64,000 bases of DNA, taken from assembly GCA_020073615.1 (NCBI GenBank), contig JAIQEX010000018.1:1-64000 (forward strand), in the 5' to 3' direction. The stretch's first letter is position 1. Each line of letters opens with the position of its first letter. This document shows positions 16,062 through 26,400 of this stretch, in pieces. Under the pieces are notes generated by a model. The model was given only the letters and a program-made list of their open reading frames with translations, was not told where the DNA came from and ran no database searches. The stretch is from Terriglobia bacterium (lineage in GTDB: Bacteria > Acidobacteriota > Terriglobia > Bryobacterales > Bryobacteraceae). The translations under genes were made by a program, and so were the position numbers.

Positions 16062-19000
16062 ATGAAACGAGTATTTGTTAACGAGCGAACACTCACGGCG
16101 CTTCTGGCGGTCTTGCTGGTTGCGCTGCTGGCGCCTTCGCTGACAGCCCAATCGCTCACCTCGGGCGATATCGTGGGAACCGTCAAAGATCCAAGCGGCG
16201 CGGTGGTGCCCAACGCTACCGTCACTTTGAAGAGCCTCGACACGGGAAGCACGCAGAGCAGTACGACCGACTCGACGGGCGAATTCCGCTTCCGGTTGTT
16301 AAAGACCGGCCAGTATACGCTGGCGACCAGTCCGGCGGGCTTCGCGCCGTTGGAGCAACGGGTGGAAGTGGCCGTCGGATCGGTGGTGACGGTCAACCTG
16401 GCATTGCAGGTGGGCACCGCCACGCAGACCGTGGAGGTGTCGGCGGCGGCGGTCATGTTAAATCCCGAGCCCAGCATGAACACGCCGTTCACACCGCAGC
16501 AACTGGCGCAACTACCGGCCGCGGGCGGAGACATCACCAACATCGCCTTCACCGTTCCCGGCGTTACGGTCAACGTGACGGGCGGCTTCGGCAACTTCAA
16601 TATCAACGGACTGCCGGGCACGTCGAACCTGTTCACCGTGAACGGGGAAAACGACATGGACCCGTACTTCAATATCAACAATTCGGGCGCTTCCAATCTG
16701 ACCATCGGCGCCAACGAACTGCAGGAAGCCACGGTGATCGGCAACCCGTACGGCGGGCAGTATGGACAGCTTGCCGGCGCGCAGGTGAGCTACGTGACCA
16801 AGTCGGGCACCAACCAGTTCCACGGCAATATCCAGTACCTGTGGAACGGGCGCGCCATGAATTCCAACAACTGGTTTAACAACGCCACCGACACTCCGCG
16901 GGCGTTCTCCAACGCCAACCAGTGGGCGGCCTCGGTCGGCGGACCGATCCGCAAGGACAAGACGTTCTTCTTCGTGGACACCGAAGGCCTGAAGTTCGAG
17001 CTGCCGAACGTAGATTCGGTGACTATTCCGTCGACCGCGTTCTCCAACGCGGTGCTGGCCAATGTCACGGCGAGGCAGCCGAACGAAGCCGCTGCCTACA
17101 AGACCATGCTAGGGCTGTGGGCCAACGCTCCGGGCGCGGGCAACGCCGAGGCGATCCCCAACAACAGCGCCTGCAATTCGCTCAGCCTGGCGGGTTTCAA
17201 TCCGTCCACGACGGCTTGCGCCGCCCGCTTCCAGGCGACCCCCAACGCACTGGGTTCCGAGTGGATCCTGGCGGTCAAGGTGGACCAGAAGATCGGCGCC
17301 GACGATAGCGCTTCGTTCCGCTACAAGGGCGATCACGGAACACAGCCCACGACCCTCGATCCGATCAGCTCGAATTTCGACGCGCTCTCCAAGCAGCCCT
17401 CCTACGACTTCCAGTTCCAGGAGACGCACATCTTCGGACCGCGGTCGACCAACCAGTTCGTCTCATCGCTGAGTCACTACGTGGCCCAGTTCCAGCAGGA
17501 CGCGGCCCTGGTGCAGAGCACGTTCCCCTTTGCGATTGCAACCTCTTCCCCGGTGGTGTTCACCGGCTTCAACGCGCAGGGCTCGTTCCCGCAGGGCCGG
17601 AATATCACGCAGTACCAGTTCATCGACGATTTCACGCTGACGCGCGGCAGGCAGAACTTCAAGTTCGGCCTCAACTTCCGCCGCTACGACGTGAGCGACC
17701 ACAACTTCTTCTTCAACAATCCGCAGGTCTTCTTCGGCCAGGTTGCGGCCGGCCTGCAGAACTTCGCCAACGGCGTGGCCTTCCAGTACCGCAAGACCCT
17801 GAATCAGTCCGCCGACGTTCCCATCGCCTTGTGGGGAATGGGACTGTACGCGCAGGATGAGGTGGCCGTGAAGCCCAACCTGAAACTCACGCTGGCCTTG
17901 CGGGCCGAGCGCAATTCCAACCCGGTGTGCCAGTTCAACTGCTTCGCCAACCTCACCGGGCCGGCCTCCACGCTGGCCAGTTTCACGAGCGCGACCCCTG
18001 GCAACGTCCCCTACAGCAGCGACCTCAATGTAGGACAGCACCAGGCGTATCAGGGCGTCGATCCCCTGGTGTGGTCTCCGCGCATCGGCTTCAGCTATTC
18101 GCCGGGGAGCGATCACAAGACGGTGATCAGCGGCGGCTTCATGCTCGCCTACGACAATCCTCCGGCCGGCCTGGTGGACGATCTGCTGGCCAACCCGCCT
18201 GCGGCGGTGGCCATCCGCGTCCGTCCGACCGCCGGAACCTTGGGATTCGATCCAGCCGGCGGGGCGGCCACATGGCAGGCTTCGGCCAATGCCTTCGCCC
18301 TCAACAAGACCTTCTCCCAGCTTTCCTCGCAACTGGCGGCGCTGGGTTCGGTGTTCACGGCCCCGGCGGTTACCGGCCTGGTGGGAACCATTCACGCCCC
18401 CATGTGGCGCGAATGGAACCTGCAGGTGCAGCGGCAACTGAGCAACAGCCTGGTGCTGACGGCCAATTACGTGGGCAACAGCGGCACGCGCCTGCTCTAT
18501 TCCAACGCGTGGCCCAACGCCTTCGACCAGTTCGGCCTCTACCCGGGCGTCCCCGGCATCCCGGCAAACGTCCCCGTGGCAAACTATGGAACCGTGACCA
18601 CCGTTCAAAACGGCGCAATTTCCAACTACAATGGACTGAGCGTAACCCTGACCAAACGGTTCTCCAACTCGGTCTCCTTCCACTTCAACTACACCTGGGC
18701 GCACAACCTGGACGAGTGCTCCAACGGCTGCCTGTTCAGCGATGGAAACGCCGTCACGGTCGGCGGGCAGATCAATCCTCTTAGCTTGAGGGCCAACAAT
18801 TACGGCAACGCCGACTACGACATTCGCCACAATTTCAGCGGCGATTTCCTCGTGAACCCGACGTTCAAGGGCGGAAACCGCGTGCTGCGGGCGATTGGCA
18901 ATAACTGGCAGCTCTCCGGCAAGGTGTTCTGGCGCACCGGGATGCCCTTCACGGTTTCCGACGGCAATTCCGCATTGGGCAACGGCGGCGGAGCAATCCT

Positions 19001-19421
19001 CGCCACGCCGCTGGGCACAGGTTTCGGCGGCAGCAGTTGCGGCTCCGCCAATGCTTTTACCGGCGGCGCCGTGGTGCCGTGCGTCAATTCCGCAGCGTAC
19101 CTCGACAGCTCGGTGATCAACAACTTCACGGCATGGTCGCCGCAGACGCGCAACCAGCTTCGCGGACCCCACTACTTCGACATGGACATGAACCTGTTCC
19201 GCAACTTCCGGATCGCCGAAAAGGCGAGCTTCGGAGTCGGCCTGCAGGCCTTCAACGTGTTCAACCACCCCAACTTCGCCAACCCGGACGCAACGATTGG
19301 CGATTCCACCTTCGGGACCATCTCCAGCATGGTGAATTCGCCGACCAGCCCCTACGGCTCCTTCCTGGGCTTCGACTCTTCGGTGCGCGTGGTCCAGATC
19401 TCGGGCAAGATCGTGTTCTAA
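16062..19421 (+). CDS. TonB-dependent receptor, Oar-like (receptor 2)
   Basis: A 1119-residue outer-membrane receptor. It has a signal peptide ending near LTAQS and a carboxypeptidase-regulatory domain (GDIVGTVKDPSGAVVPNATV, about 35-115). The plug contains FNINGLPGTSNLFTVNGEND and AQVSYVTKSGTNQFHGNIQY, and the barrel ends in Phe (SGKIVF). The ribosome site AAGGAGGGG precedes the ATG. It is a clear paralogue of receptor 4 (23426-26752): the two share the LTSGDI start, the SNLFT-NG-ND plug region and GQYGQLAGA. The duplication is therefore older than, and separate from, receptors 1 and 3. Ligand unknown. Confidence 0.9.
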   Translation: MKRVFVNERTLTALLAVLLVALLAPSLTAQSLTSGDIVGTVKDPSGAVVPNATVTLKSLDTGSTQSSTTDSTGEFRFRLLKTGQYTLATSPAGFAPLEQRVEVAVGSVVTVNLALQVGTATQTVEVSAAAVMLNPEPSMNTPFTPQQLAQLPAAGGDITNIAFTVPGVTVNVTGGFGNFNINGLPGTSNLFTVNGENDMDPYFNINNSGASNLTIGANELQEATVIGNPYGGQYGQLAGAQVSYVTKSGTNQFHGNIQYLWNGRAMNSNNWFNNATDTPRAFSNANQWAASVGGPIRKDKTFFFVDTEGLKFELPNVDSVTIPSTAFSNAVLANVTARQPNEAAAYKTMLGLWANAPGAGNAEAIPNNSACNSLSLAGFNPSTTACAARFQATPNALGSEWILAVKVDQKIGADDSASFRYKGDHGTQPTTLDPISSNFDALSKQPSYDFQFQETHIFGPRSTNQFVSSLSHYVAQFQQDAALVQSTFPFAIATSSPVVFTGFNAQGSFPQGRNITQYQFIDDFTLTRGRQNFKFGLNFRRYDVSDHNFFFNNPQVFFGQVAAGLQNFANGVAFQYRKTLNQSADVPIALWGMGLYAQDEVAVKPNLKLTLALRAERNSNPVCQFNCFANLTGPASTLASFTSATPGNVPYSSDLNVGQHQAYQGVDPLVWSPRIGFSYSPGSDHKTVISGGFMLAYDNPPAGLVDDLLANPPAAVAIRVRPTAGTLGFDPAGGAATWQASANAFALNKTFSQLSSQLAALGSVFTAPAVTGLVGTIHAPMWREWNLQVQRQLSNSLVLTANYVGNSGTRLLYSNAWPNAFDQFGLYPGVPGIPANVPVANYGTVTTVQNGAISNYNGLSVTLTKRFSNSVSFHFNYTWAHNLDECSNGCLFSDGNAVTVGGQINPLSLRANNYGNADYDIRHNFSGDFLVNPTFKGGNRVLRAIGNNWQLSGKVFWRTGMPFTVSDGNSALGNGGGAILATPLGTGFGGSSCGSANAFTGGAVVPCVNSAAYLDSSVINNFTAWSPQTRNQLRGPHYFDMDMNLFRNFRIAEKASFGVGLQAFNVFNHPNFANPDATIGDSTFGTISSMVNSPTSPYGSFLGFDSSVRVVQISGKIVF

Positions 19422-19442
19422 CAAATTCGGCCCTGTAACAAG

Positions 19443-19478
19443 AACCGGCCGCGCGCTCCGATGGGGCCGCGGCCGGTT
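19443..19478 (+). terminator. Hairpin terminator after receptor 2
   Basis: AACCGGCCGCG (19443-19453) pairs perfectly with CGCGGCCGGTT (19468-19478) around a 14-base loop. The following T run is poor (TTTGTAT counting stem bases), so termination may be partial. Confidence 0.6.
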
Positions 19479-19572
19479 TGTATCAAACTTCACCTTCACT
19501 CTCCGGGCCTCCCGCAAAATTCCGGCAATCGGTAAACTCCCATATTGAATCCCATAGCGCGTTAAACCTTCA

Positions 19573-19590
19573 CCTTAACAGCAGGTTAGG
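19573..19590. promoter_or_regulatory. Inverted repeat CCTTAAC-N5-GTTAGG upstream of receptor 3
   Basis: CCTTAAC (19573-19579), AGCAG, GTTAGG (19585-19590). It is the receptor 2 motif with one half-site base lost, placed about 112 bases ahead of the promoter match at 19702, as for receptor 1. The remainder of the 362-base gap 19422-19783 shows only the receptor 2 terminator and the promoter. Confidence 0.4.
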
Positions 19591-19701
19591 CGCGATGTTC
19601 AGGAGCTGGAGGCGATCCGTCCCTTCACTTACTCACGAATTGCGGGCGACACACTTACGGCAAACACCGTGTTAGTCAATTGGTTAAGAGTACCCGCCCG
19701 C

Positions 19702-19719
19702 TTGGCAGTCGAGTTGCAC
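19702..19719 (+). promoter_or_regulatory. Sigma54-type -24/-12 promoter match for receptor 3
   Basis: TTGGCAGTCGAGTTGCAC keeps TGGCA and TTGCA with GG (19704-19705) and GC (19716-19717) ten bases apart. It differs from the receptor 2 promoter mainly in the spacer, although flanking DNA differs. It lies about 67 bases before the ATG at 19784. Confidence 0.7.
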
Positions 19720-19783
19720 AGGCAACGCCACTCGCTGTTGCTGCTGTTAGGGGATACACATACATTTTGGAGGGGAAATTCGC

Positions 19784-22700
19784 ATGAAGAGACGAATTCT
19801 TGCGCCAGGAGTAGTGTGTCTTCTGCTGGCCGCATTTGGGTTGTTAACGCCGACCCTTTTCGGGCAGGCAAGCGACAGTATCATTGTTGGTACCGTAACC
19901 GACAGTAGCGGCTCCGCTGTCCCGAGCGCCGCGATTACCGCCACCAACAAGGATACCGGTGTTAAATACTCAACGCTGACCAATTCCACCGGCGAGTACC
20001 GCCTGAACAACATCCCGGTGGGCCACTACGACATTTCAGCCTCGGCCAAGGGGTTCACTCCCGCCACCATGGCCAACGTGGAGCTGCAACTGAACCACAC
20101 GGTTCCGGTGAACCTTATCCTCGCGGTGGGAACGGTCAACACCACCGTGGATGTGACCGAGGCCGCTGCCATGATCGATACCTCGACGGCGCAGGTGCAG
20201 ACCACTTACGATTCCAAGGCGGCCACCGACATGGCAATGGCCGGTATCTCGAAAGTGGTCAATGGCGCGGGTATCTATAACCTGAGCCTGCTCGGCGCCG
20301 GCGTGACGTCCTCGGGCGGCGTGGGACAGGGCACCGGCCCCAGCATCGCCGGGCAGCGCCCCGAGAACAACGCCTTTAACATCGATGGCGTGATGAACGA
20401 CGCGCACTACACCACCGGACCGCAGATCTACGTATCCAACGAAGCGGTGGCCCAGTTCAACTTGGTGCAGAACCAGTTCAGCGCGGAATTCGGCGCCGCT
20501 TCGGGCGGCGTGTTCAACGCCATTGTGAGAAGCGGCACCAACCAGATTCACGGGTCGGCGTATGAGTACATGCAGAATCGCAACCTCAACGCGGTGGACG
20601 CCACCGAGGTGCAGCAGGGCCTGCGCTCCAACCCGCGCTTCGACAACAACCGTTTCGGCGGCACCATCGGCGGCCCCATCAAGAAGGACAAGCTGTTTTA
20701 CTTCGGGAACTTCGAGTACAATCCCATCGGCCAGGCGTCGCAGCCGGGACAGACCGTGTTTGCGCCCACCTCCGCCGGCATCGCCGTTCTGAACGGCATG
20801 GGCAACCTCAGCAAGACCAACCTCGGCGTCTTCACCAAGTTCGTCCCGGTGGCTCCCACGGCCGACCCCACCAATCCCATCACGGTGAACGGCGTGAACA
20901 TCCCCGACGGCCCGCTTTCCTTCGCTTCGCCGAATTTTAACAACAACACCAATGTGGTCGGCGCCGTGGACTGGAATGTCAGCAGCAGCGACCAGGTGCG
21001 CGGCCGCTACTTCTACAACCGTACCCGCGGCCTGGATTTTCTGGCCGCGCTGCCGGTGTTCTTCCAGCCCCAGCCCGTCACCAATAACGGCGTGTCGGTT
21101 TCGGAGTTCCACAATTTCTCGCCTTCGCTGGAAAACGAGCTGCGCGTATCCTACATCCGCGACAACGCCAGCACCGGGGCCGGCAACTTCCAGTTCCCGG
21201 GCCTCGATGTGTTCCCCAACATCTCCATCGACGACATTCAGTTGCAGCTTGGACCCGACCCCAATACCCCCACCGGGCAGATTGAGAACCTGTCGCAGCT
21301 CCAGGAAAACATCACCAAAACGTGGGGAAGGCACACCCTCAAGGCCGGCTACAACGTGGCCGACGTGATCCTGAGCGGCTTCTTCGTGCAGCGCGCGCGC
21401 GGCGACTACGATTACGCCTCGCTCGAGGAGTTCCTGCTCGATAACCAGCCGAGCGGCGGATCCCTCAGCGGCGTGCAGGGCGAGCGCAGCGTGGGCACCG
21501 CCAACGGCGTGCCCTTCGGCTTCGTCCAGCATGCGGCGTACGCCAACGACGATTACCGCATCCGGCCCAACCTCACCCTGAACCTGGGCCTGCGCTACGA
21601 GTACGTCACCGTGCCGGTGGGATCGCGCGCGCAGCAGTTCAACTCCATCGCCAACGTGCCCGGCGTGATCACCTTCGCCGCGCCGAAATCGGATACCAAC
21701 AACTGGGCGCCGCGCATCGGCTTTGCGTATTCGCCGGGAAAGAGCGGCACCTGGTCCATCCGCGGCGGCGTCAGCCGCTCCTACGACAACACCTATATCA
21801 ACCTCAACCAGAATGCATCGCCGCCGTTCTACCAGACCACCGTCGACGTCAACGGGAACAACCCGGTCTCCAACTTCCTGGCCAACGGCGGCCTCAAGGC
21901 GGCGCTGGCAACCGGCACGCCCTCGGTGGCCGACGCGCGCGCGGCGACCGCCTCCTACACCTTCGATCAGCACCGCCCCTACGCCCTCACCGGGACCATC
22001 GGCGTGCAGCGCCTTCTGGGCAAGGACTACACCATCGAGGCGCGCTACGTCTACACCAAGGGCGTGCACCTCTGGAACCAGACGCGCCTCAACATCATTT
22101 CGCCGGTGACGCCCACCACGTTCATCCCCACCTACTTCACCACGCCGACCGCGGCCCAGTTGGCCGCCAACACCCTGACGCTGGGCGCCCTCAAGGGCAT
22201 TGTGCGCCCCGGCACCACCGCCGATCTGCCCTTCAACGATCTGGCCGCCTTCGGGTTCAACCAGGCCCTCACCGGCTACCACCCCTGGGGCAACTCGCGC
22301 TACAACGGCCTCGCCTTCCAGATGAACAAACGCTACTCGAAGAATTTCTCCTACACCCTGGCGTACACTTGGAGCCACAACTTCGACGATTCCACGGCCA
22401 CCAACTTCTCCACCATTCTGTCGCCGCGGCGCGCCCAGGATTTCCAGAACATGCGTGCCGAGTGGGCCTCCTCGGCGCTCGACCGGCGCCAGCGCTTCAC
22501 CTTCGCGCCCATCTATGACTTCCGCCCGTTCGCGCACGGGAGCTGGCTGATGAAGAACCTCGTCGGCAACTGGAACATCTCCGGCGTCTACACCTTCCAG
22601 TCGCCGGAATACGCCACCGTGCAAAGCGGCGTCGATTCCAACCTGAATAACGATTCGGCGGGCGACCGCGCCATCGTCAACCCCGCCGGCGCCGCCAATG

Positions 22701-23119
22701 TCGGCAGCGGCGTCACCGGCTTGAACGCCGCCGGGCAGGCGATGGCGGCCAACGACCCGAGCATTGTGGCCTACGTGGCCAACAATCCCAACGCCCGCTA
22801 CGTGGTGGCCGGCGCCGGCGCCCTCGCCAACGGCGGCCGCAACACCTTCGCCATGGCGCACACCAACAACTTCGACGCCTCCCTGATGAAGCGCATCGGC
22901 TTCGGCGAGGCCCGCAGCTTCCAGGTGGGCGTGCAGGCCTTCAACCTGTTCAACCACGCGCAGTTCGTCGGCGGTTACCTCTCCGATGTTTCCGCCTTCT
23001 CGACGGCCGCCATCAGCCGCAATTTCCTGGTGCCGAGCAGCCCGTTCTTCAGCCAGACCGACCAGTTCTTCGCCAGCAACTCCCGGCAGATGCAGCTCGT
23101 CGCGCGATTCGTCTTCTGA
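19784..23119 (+). CDS. TonB-dependent receptor, Oar-like (receptor 3)
   Basis: A 1111-residue receptor. It has a signal peptide ending near LFGQA, a carboxypeptidase-regulatory domain (VGTVTDSSGSAVPSAAITAT) and a plug (RPENNAFNIDGVMNDAHYT, GVFNAIVRSGTNQIHGSAYEY). The barrel ends in Phe (QLVARFVF). The start is fixed by TTGGAGGGG nine bases upstream. A 1103-codon antisense frame overlaps almost the whole gene; that is a codon-bias shadow. It is followed by a strong terminator, so it is a single-gene unit. Ligand unknown. Confidence 0.9.
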   Translation: MKRRILAPGVVCLLLAAFGLLTPTLFGQASDSIIVGTVTDSSGSAVPSAAITATNKDTGVKYSTLTNSTGEYRLNNIPVGHYDISASAKGFTPATMANVELQLNHTVPVNLILAVGTVNTTVDVTEAAAMIDTSTAQVQTTYDSKAATDMAMAGISKVVNGAGIYNLSLLGAGVTSSGGVGQGTGPSIAGQRPENNAFNIDGVMNDAHYTTGPQIYVSNEAVAQFNLVQNQFSAEFGAASGGVFNAIVRSGTNQIHGSAYEYMQNRNLNAVDATEVQQGLRSNPRFDNNRFGGTIGGPIKKDKLFYFGNFEYNPIGQASQPGQTVFAPTSAGIAVLNGMGNLSKTNLGVFTKFVPVAPTADPTNPITVNGVNIPDGPLSFASPNFNNNTNVVGAVDWNVSSSDQVRGRYFYNRTRGLDFLAALPVFFQPQPVTNNGVSVSEFHNFSPSLENELRVSYIRDNASTGAGNFQFPGLDVFPNISIDDIQLQLGPDPNTPTGQIENLSQLQENITKTWGRHTLKAGYNVADVILSGFFVQRARGDYDYASLEEFLLDNQPSGGSLSGVQGERSVGTANGVPFGFVQHAAYANDDYRIRPNLTLNLGLRYEYVTVPVGSRAQQFNSIANVPGVITFAAPKSDTNNWAPRIGFAYSPGKSGTWSIRGGVSRSYDNTYINLNQNASPPFYQTTVDVNGNNPVSNFLANGGLKAALATGTPSVADARAATASYTFDQHRPYALTGTIGVQRLLGKDYTIEARYVYTKGVHLWNQTRLNIISPVTPTTFIPTYFTTPTAAQLAANTLTLGALKGIVRPGTTADLPFNDLAAFGFNQALTGYHPWGNSRYNGLAFQMNKRYSKNFSYTLAYTWSHNFDDSTATNFSTILSPRRAQDFQNMRAEWASSALDRRQRFTFAPIYDFRPFAHGSWLMKNLVGNWNISGVYTFQSPEYATVQSGVDSNLNNDSAGDRAIVNPAGAANVGSGVTGLNAAGQAMAANDPSIVAYVANNPNARYVVAGAGALANGGRNTFAMAHTNNFDASLMKRIGFGEARSFQVGVQAFNLFNHAQFVGGYLSDVSAFSTAAISRNFLVPSSPFFSQTDQFFASNSRQMQLVARFVF

Positions 23120-23157
23120 GTTTTGGGGCGGGCCGTAACGGCCCGTTGCAGGCACTT

Positions 23158-23189
23158 TGGGGCCGGCCCTTTTGGGTCCGGCCCTTTTT
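23158..23189 (+). terminator. Rho-independent terminator after receptor 3
   Basis: GGGCCGGCCC (23158-23167), loop TTTT, GGGTCCGGCCC (23172-23182) with one bulged T, then seven T residues (23183-23189). It is very stable and well formed. Confidence 0.88.
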
Positions 23190-23329
23190 TTGTGCGCCAC
23201 GGTGCAGTTCTCGAATCCATAGGACTCGCCTTCCGTTTCCCATAGCCGGACCGTGTTCGGCCGCGCGCCGTGGTGCGATTCAGAACCGGTCAGAACTTGT
23301 TTGCAGTTCGACGCGTCGCGGAAAGCACC

Positions 23330-23346
23330 TTGGAGACACTCCTGCA
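23330..23346 (+). promoter_or_regulatory. Weaker sigma54-type promoter match for receptor 4
   Basis: TTGGAGACACTCCTGCA has GG (23332-23333) and GC (23344-23345) ten bases apart, but the rest of both boxes is only partly conserved. It lies about 80 bases before the GTG at 23426. The TTAAC-N5-GTTAA motif is not seen here; instead GTTAAAA (23362-23368) and TTTTAAC (23379-23385) form another inverted repeat downstream of it. The 306-base gap 23120-23425 has no gene. Confidence 0.35.
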
Positions 23347-23425
23347 CCCGTTCTCCCGAACGTTAAAACAGAGCGCCTTTTTAACACGGCGATTCTGTTC
23401 TAACTCTCACAGGGAGATCAAACAC

Positions 23426-26400
23426 GTGTTTAACAATTCACTCAACGGGAAGTTTCTCCACGTCGCCGCCTGCCTGATGTTACTGGCGCCTGAGCTGCTG
23501 GCGCAGTCCTTGACATCGGGCGATATCTCCGGGAACGTCACCGATCCAAGCTCGGCGGGCGTGCCCAACGCCGCAGTAACCGCCACCAACAAGGTAACCG
23601 GCGCGGTCCAGTCCACTACCACCAATTCCACCGGTTTCTATCATTTCGCCTTCCTGCCGCCGGGGCCGTACCAGGTGGAAATCAAGGCCAAAGGTTTCGG
23701 AGTCACGCAAAAACTCACCGAGGTGCAGGTAGGCCAGGCCACTCCGGTCAACGTGCAGCTCGCGCTCGCGTCGGCATCGCAAACCGTGGAAGTAACGGAG
23801 GCGTCGGGTTCCGTGAAGGCCGAGAATGCCGACCTGACCACCAACGTCACCAACCAGCAGATCGCCAACCTGCCTAATTCCGGCAATGACATGACCTATG
23901 TCGCGCTGGTCTCGGCGGGCACGGTCATGAGCACCAGCGGCGGCTTTGGGAATTTCACCACTTATGGAATCCCGGCCACGTCGAACCTCTTCACGCTCAA
24001 CGGGCAGAACGACAACGACATCTTCTTTAACATCGGCAACAGCGGCGCCTCGAACCTGATGCTGGGCGCGAACGAGCTGTCCGAGGCCACCGTGGTCAAT
24101 AACGGCTACTCGGGCCAGTACGGGCAACTCGCCGGGGCCAATGTGAATTACCTTACTAAGTCGGGCCAGAACCAGTTCCACGGCAATGCGCTATGGATGT
24201 GGAACGGCAGCTATTTGAATGCCAACGACTTTCTGAACAACGCCGCGGGCGTGCCCACGCCCTTTGCCAACGCCAACCAGTGGGCCACCAGCCTGGGCGG
24301 GCCCATCTGGAAGAACCACACCTTCTTCTTCTTCGACTACGAAGGGCTGCACAACGTGCTGCCCACCGGCGTGCTCGCTAAAATTCCCAGCCCGCAGTTC
24401 GAGACGGCCACCATCGACAACCTGACGGCGACCGGACAAACCGCGGCCGTGGCGCTCTATCAGAAGGCATTCGCCTTGTATAATGGTGCGGCCGGCGCGG
24501 GGAGCGCGGTGCCCGTACCGGGCGGCGGCTGCGGCACCGGCTTCACGGTGCTCGGCGCCGGCGTCCCCTGCGCCCTGCAGTTCCGCGCCACCAACGGCAA
24601 CATCACCAAGGAGTATCTCTGGTCCACGCGCGTGGACCATCACTTCAGCGAGAACGACCAGGGTTACATCCGGCTGTGGCGCGATAACGGCACGCAGCCG
24701 ACCTTCACCGACCCGATCAACCCGATCTTCAACGACTTCAGCCCACAGCCGCAAATGCAAGGGCAGTTCGGCGAGACCCATACGTTCAGCCCCACCGCCG
24801 TCAACCAGTTCATCTTCTCCGCCTTCTACTACAGCGCGCGCTTTGGCCCGCCGGATGAGAACGCCGTGCTGGCCGCCTTCCCGACCACCATCCGCTTCAC
24901 CCCGGCGCTGTTCAGCAACATGGGCGGCACAGCGTTCAACTTTCCGCAGGGGCGCAACGTGCAACAGTTCCAGGTGATCGACGACTTTTCCAAAACCTGG
25001 CGCAACCACTCGTTGAAGTTCGGCATGAACTTTCGCCGCTATGACCTCAACGACCTGAATTTCGGAGTTCTGACTCAGGGCCGGATCACGGAGCTCAACT
25101 TGACCGACTTCTTCAATGGCGGCGGCACGGGGAATAACCTGCAACAGCGCTTTCCCACGGCCAACGAGCAGTTACTCCAGATCTACCAGTTGGGCGGCTA
25201 TGTGCAGGACGAGTGGGCCGTAAACCGGAACCTGAAGGTGACCCTCTCGCTGCGCGCCGATCATAATTCCAACCCGGTCTGCCAGCGCGACTGTTTCGCG
25301 CGCCTGTTCGTGCCTTTCAACGACCTGAACCACGACCCCAACCAGCCCTTCAACGCCGCGATCGCAGCCAACCAGCAGCAGGCGTTCACGGGGGTCGACA
25401 AGGTGGACCTGCAGCCGCGGTTCGGCTTCGCGTGGTCGCCGGGAAAGAACGGCAACACCGTGATTCGCGGCGGATTCGGTCTCTTCGCCAACGGTCTGCC
25501 GGGCGACGCCTCCGATGCCATCGCGCGCAACACTCCGTCGCTGAACTCGTTCCTGGTCGGCAACGGCAAGATCACGCCCGGAGCGCCGGGCAACCTGTTC
25601 GCTATCGCCGCCGGCGCCAACCAGTCGCTGCTCACCAGCTTCGGCTCGGGCGCGACCCTGGCGTCCATTCAGGCGGCCAATCCCTTCTTCTCACTGCCGG
25701 GCTTCACCACCACCGATGCCAAATTCCGGACGCCGGTCTACCAGGAGTGGAACTTCGAGATCCAGCGGGCGCTGCCCCAGAAGATGACCTTCAGCGTCAA
25801 CTACGTGGGCAACCACGGGATCCACGAGATCGTCCCCAACAACAACATCAACGCCTTTTGCGATCAGGCCAGCTGCGGCGGATTCGGCGGGCTGCCCACG
25901 GCTGCCCCGGACGCGCGCTTCGGCATCGTCACCCAATACATGAACGCGGGGGTGTCCAATTACAACGGCGTCACCCTGAGCCTCAACCGGCGTTTCGCCG
26001 CCGGCTTACAGTTCGCGATCAACTATACTTATAGCCACGCGCTCGACGACGTGTCCAACGGAGGGCTCAATGCTTACGATCTATTGAGCGCGCCCAGCAT
26101 TCTGAATCCCGAGGATCCCAATAACATCCGCGCCCATAACTACGGCAACGCGGACTACGATGTCACTCACTATGTCAATGCAAACTACGTCTGGTCGAAC
26201 GCCCTGCGCCACCTGTTCAAGGGAGGGCCCAACCTCCTGTTCAGCGGCTGGACGATCTCCGGCACGCTCTATCACCGGACCGGCTTGCCGTTCACGGTGG
26301 TGGACTCCAACGTCTTCGGCGCGCTGGCCGCATTCAATTATGGCGGCGCCTCGATCTTCGCGCAGCAGGTTGGGCCGGGATCGATGAACTGCGGCAAGTC

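Noticed and set aside
20036-23347. 1103-codon antisense open frame across receptor 3 (similar long antisense frames at 10472-12037, 17463-19517, 26081-29308, 57743-59899)
   Set aside because: They mirror the high third-position G+C of the real genes, have low-complexity Gly/Arg/Val/His composition and show no family motif.
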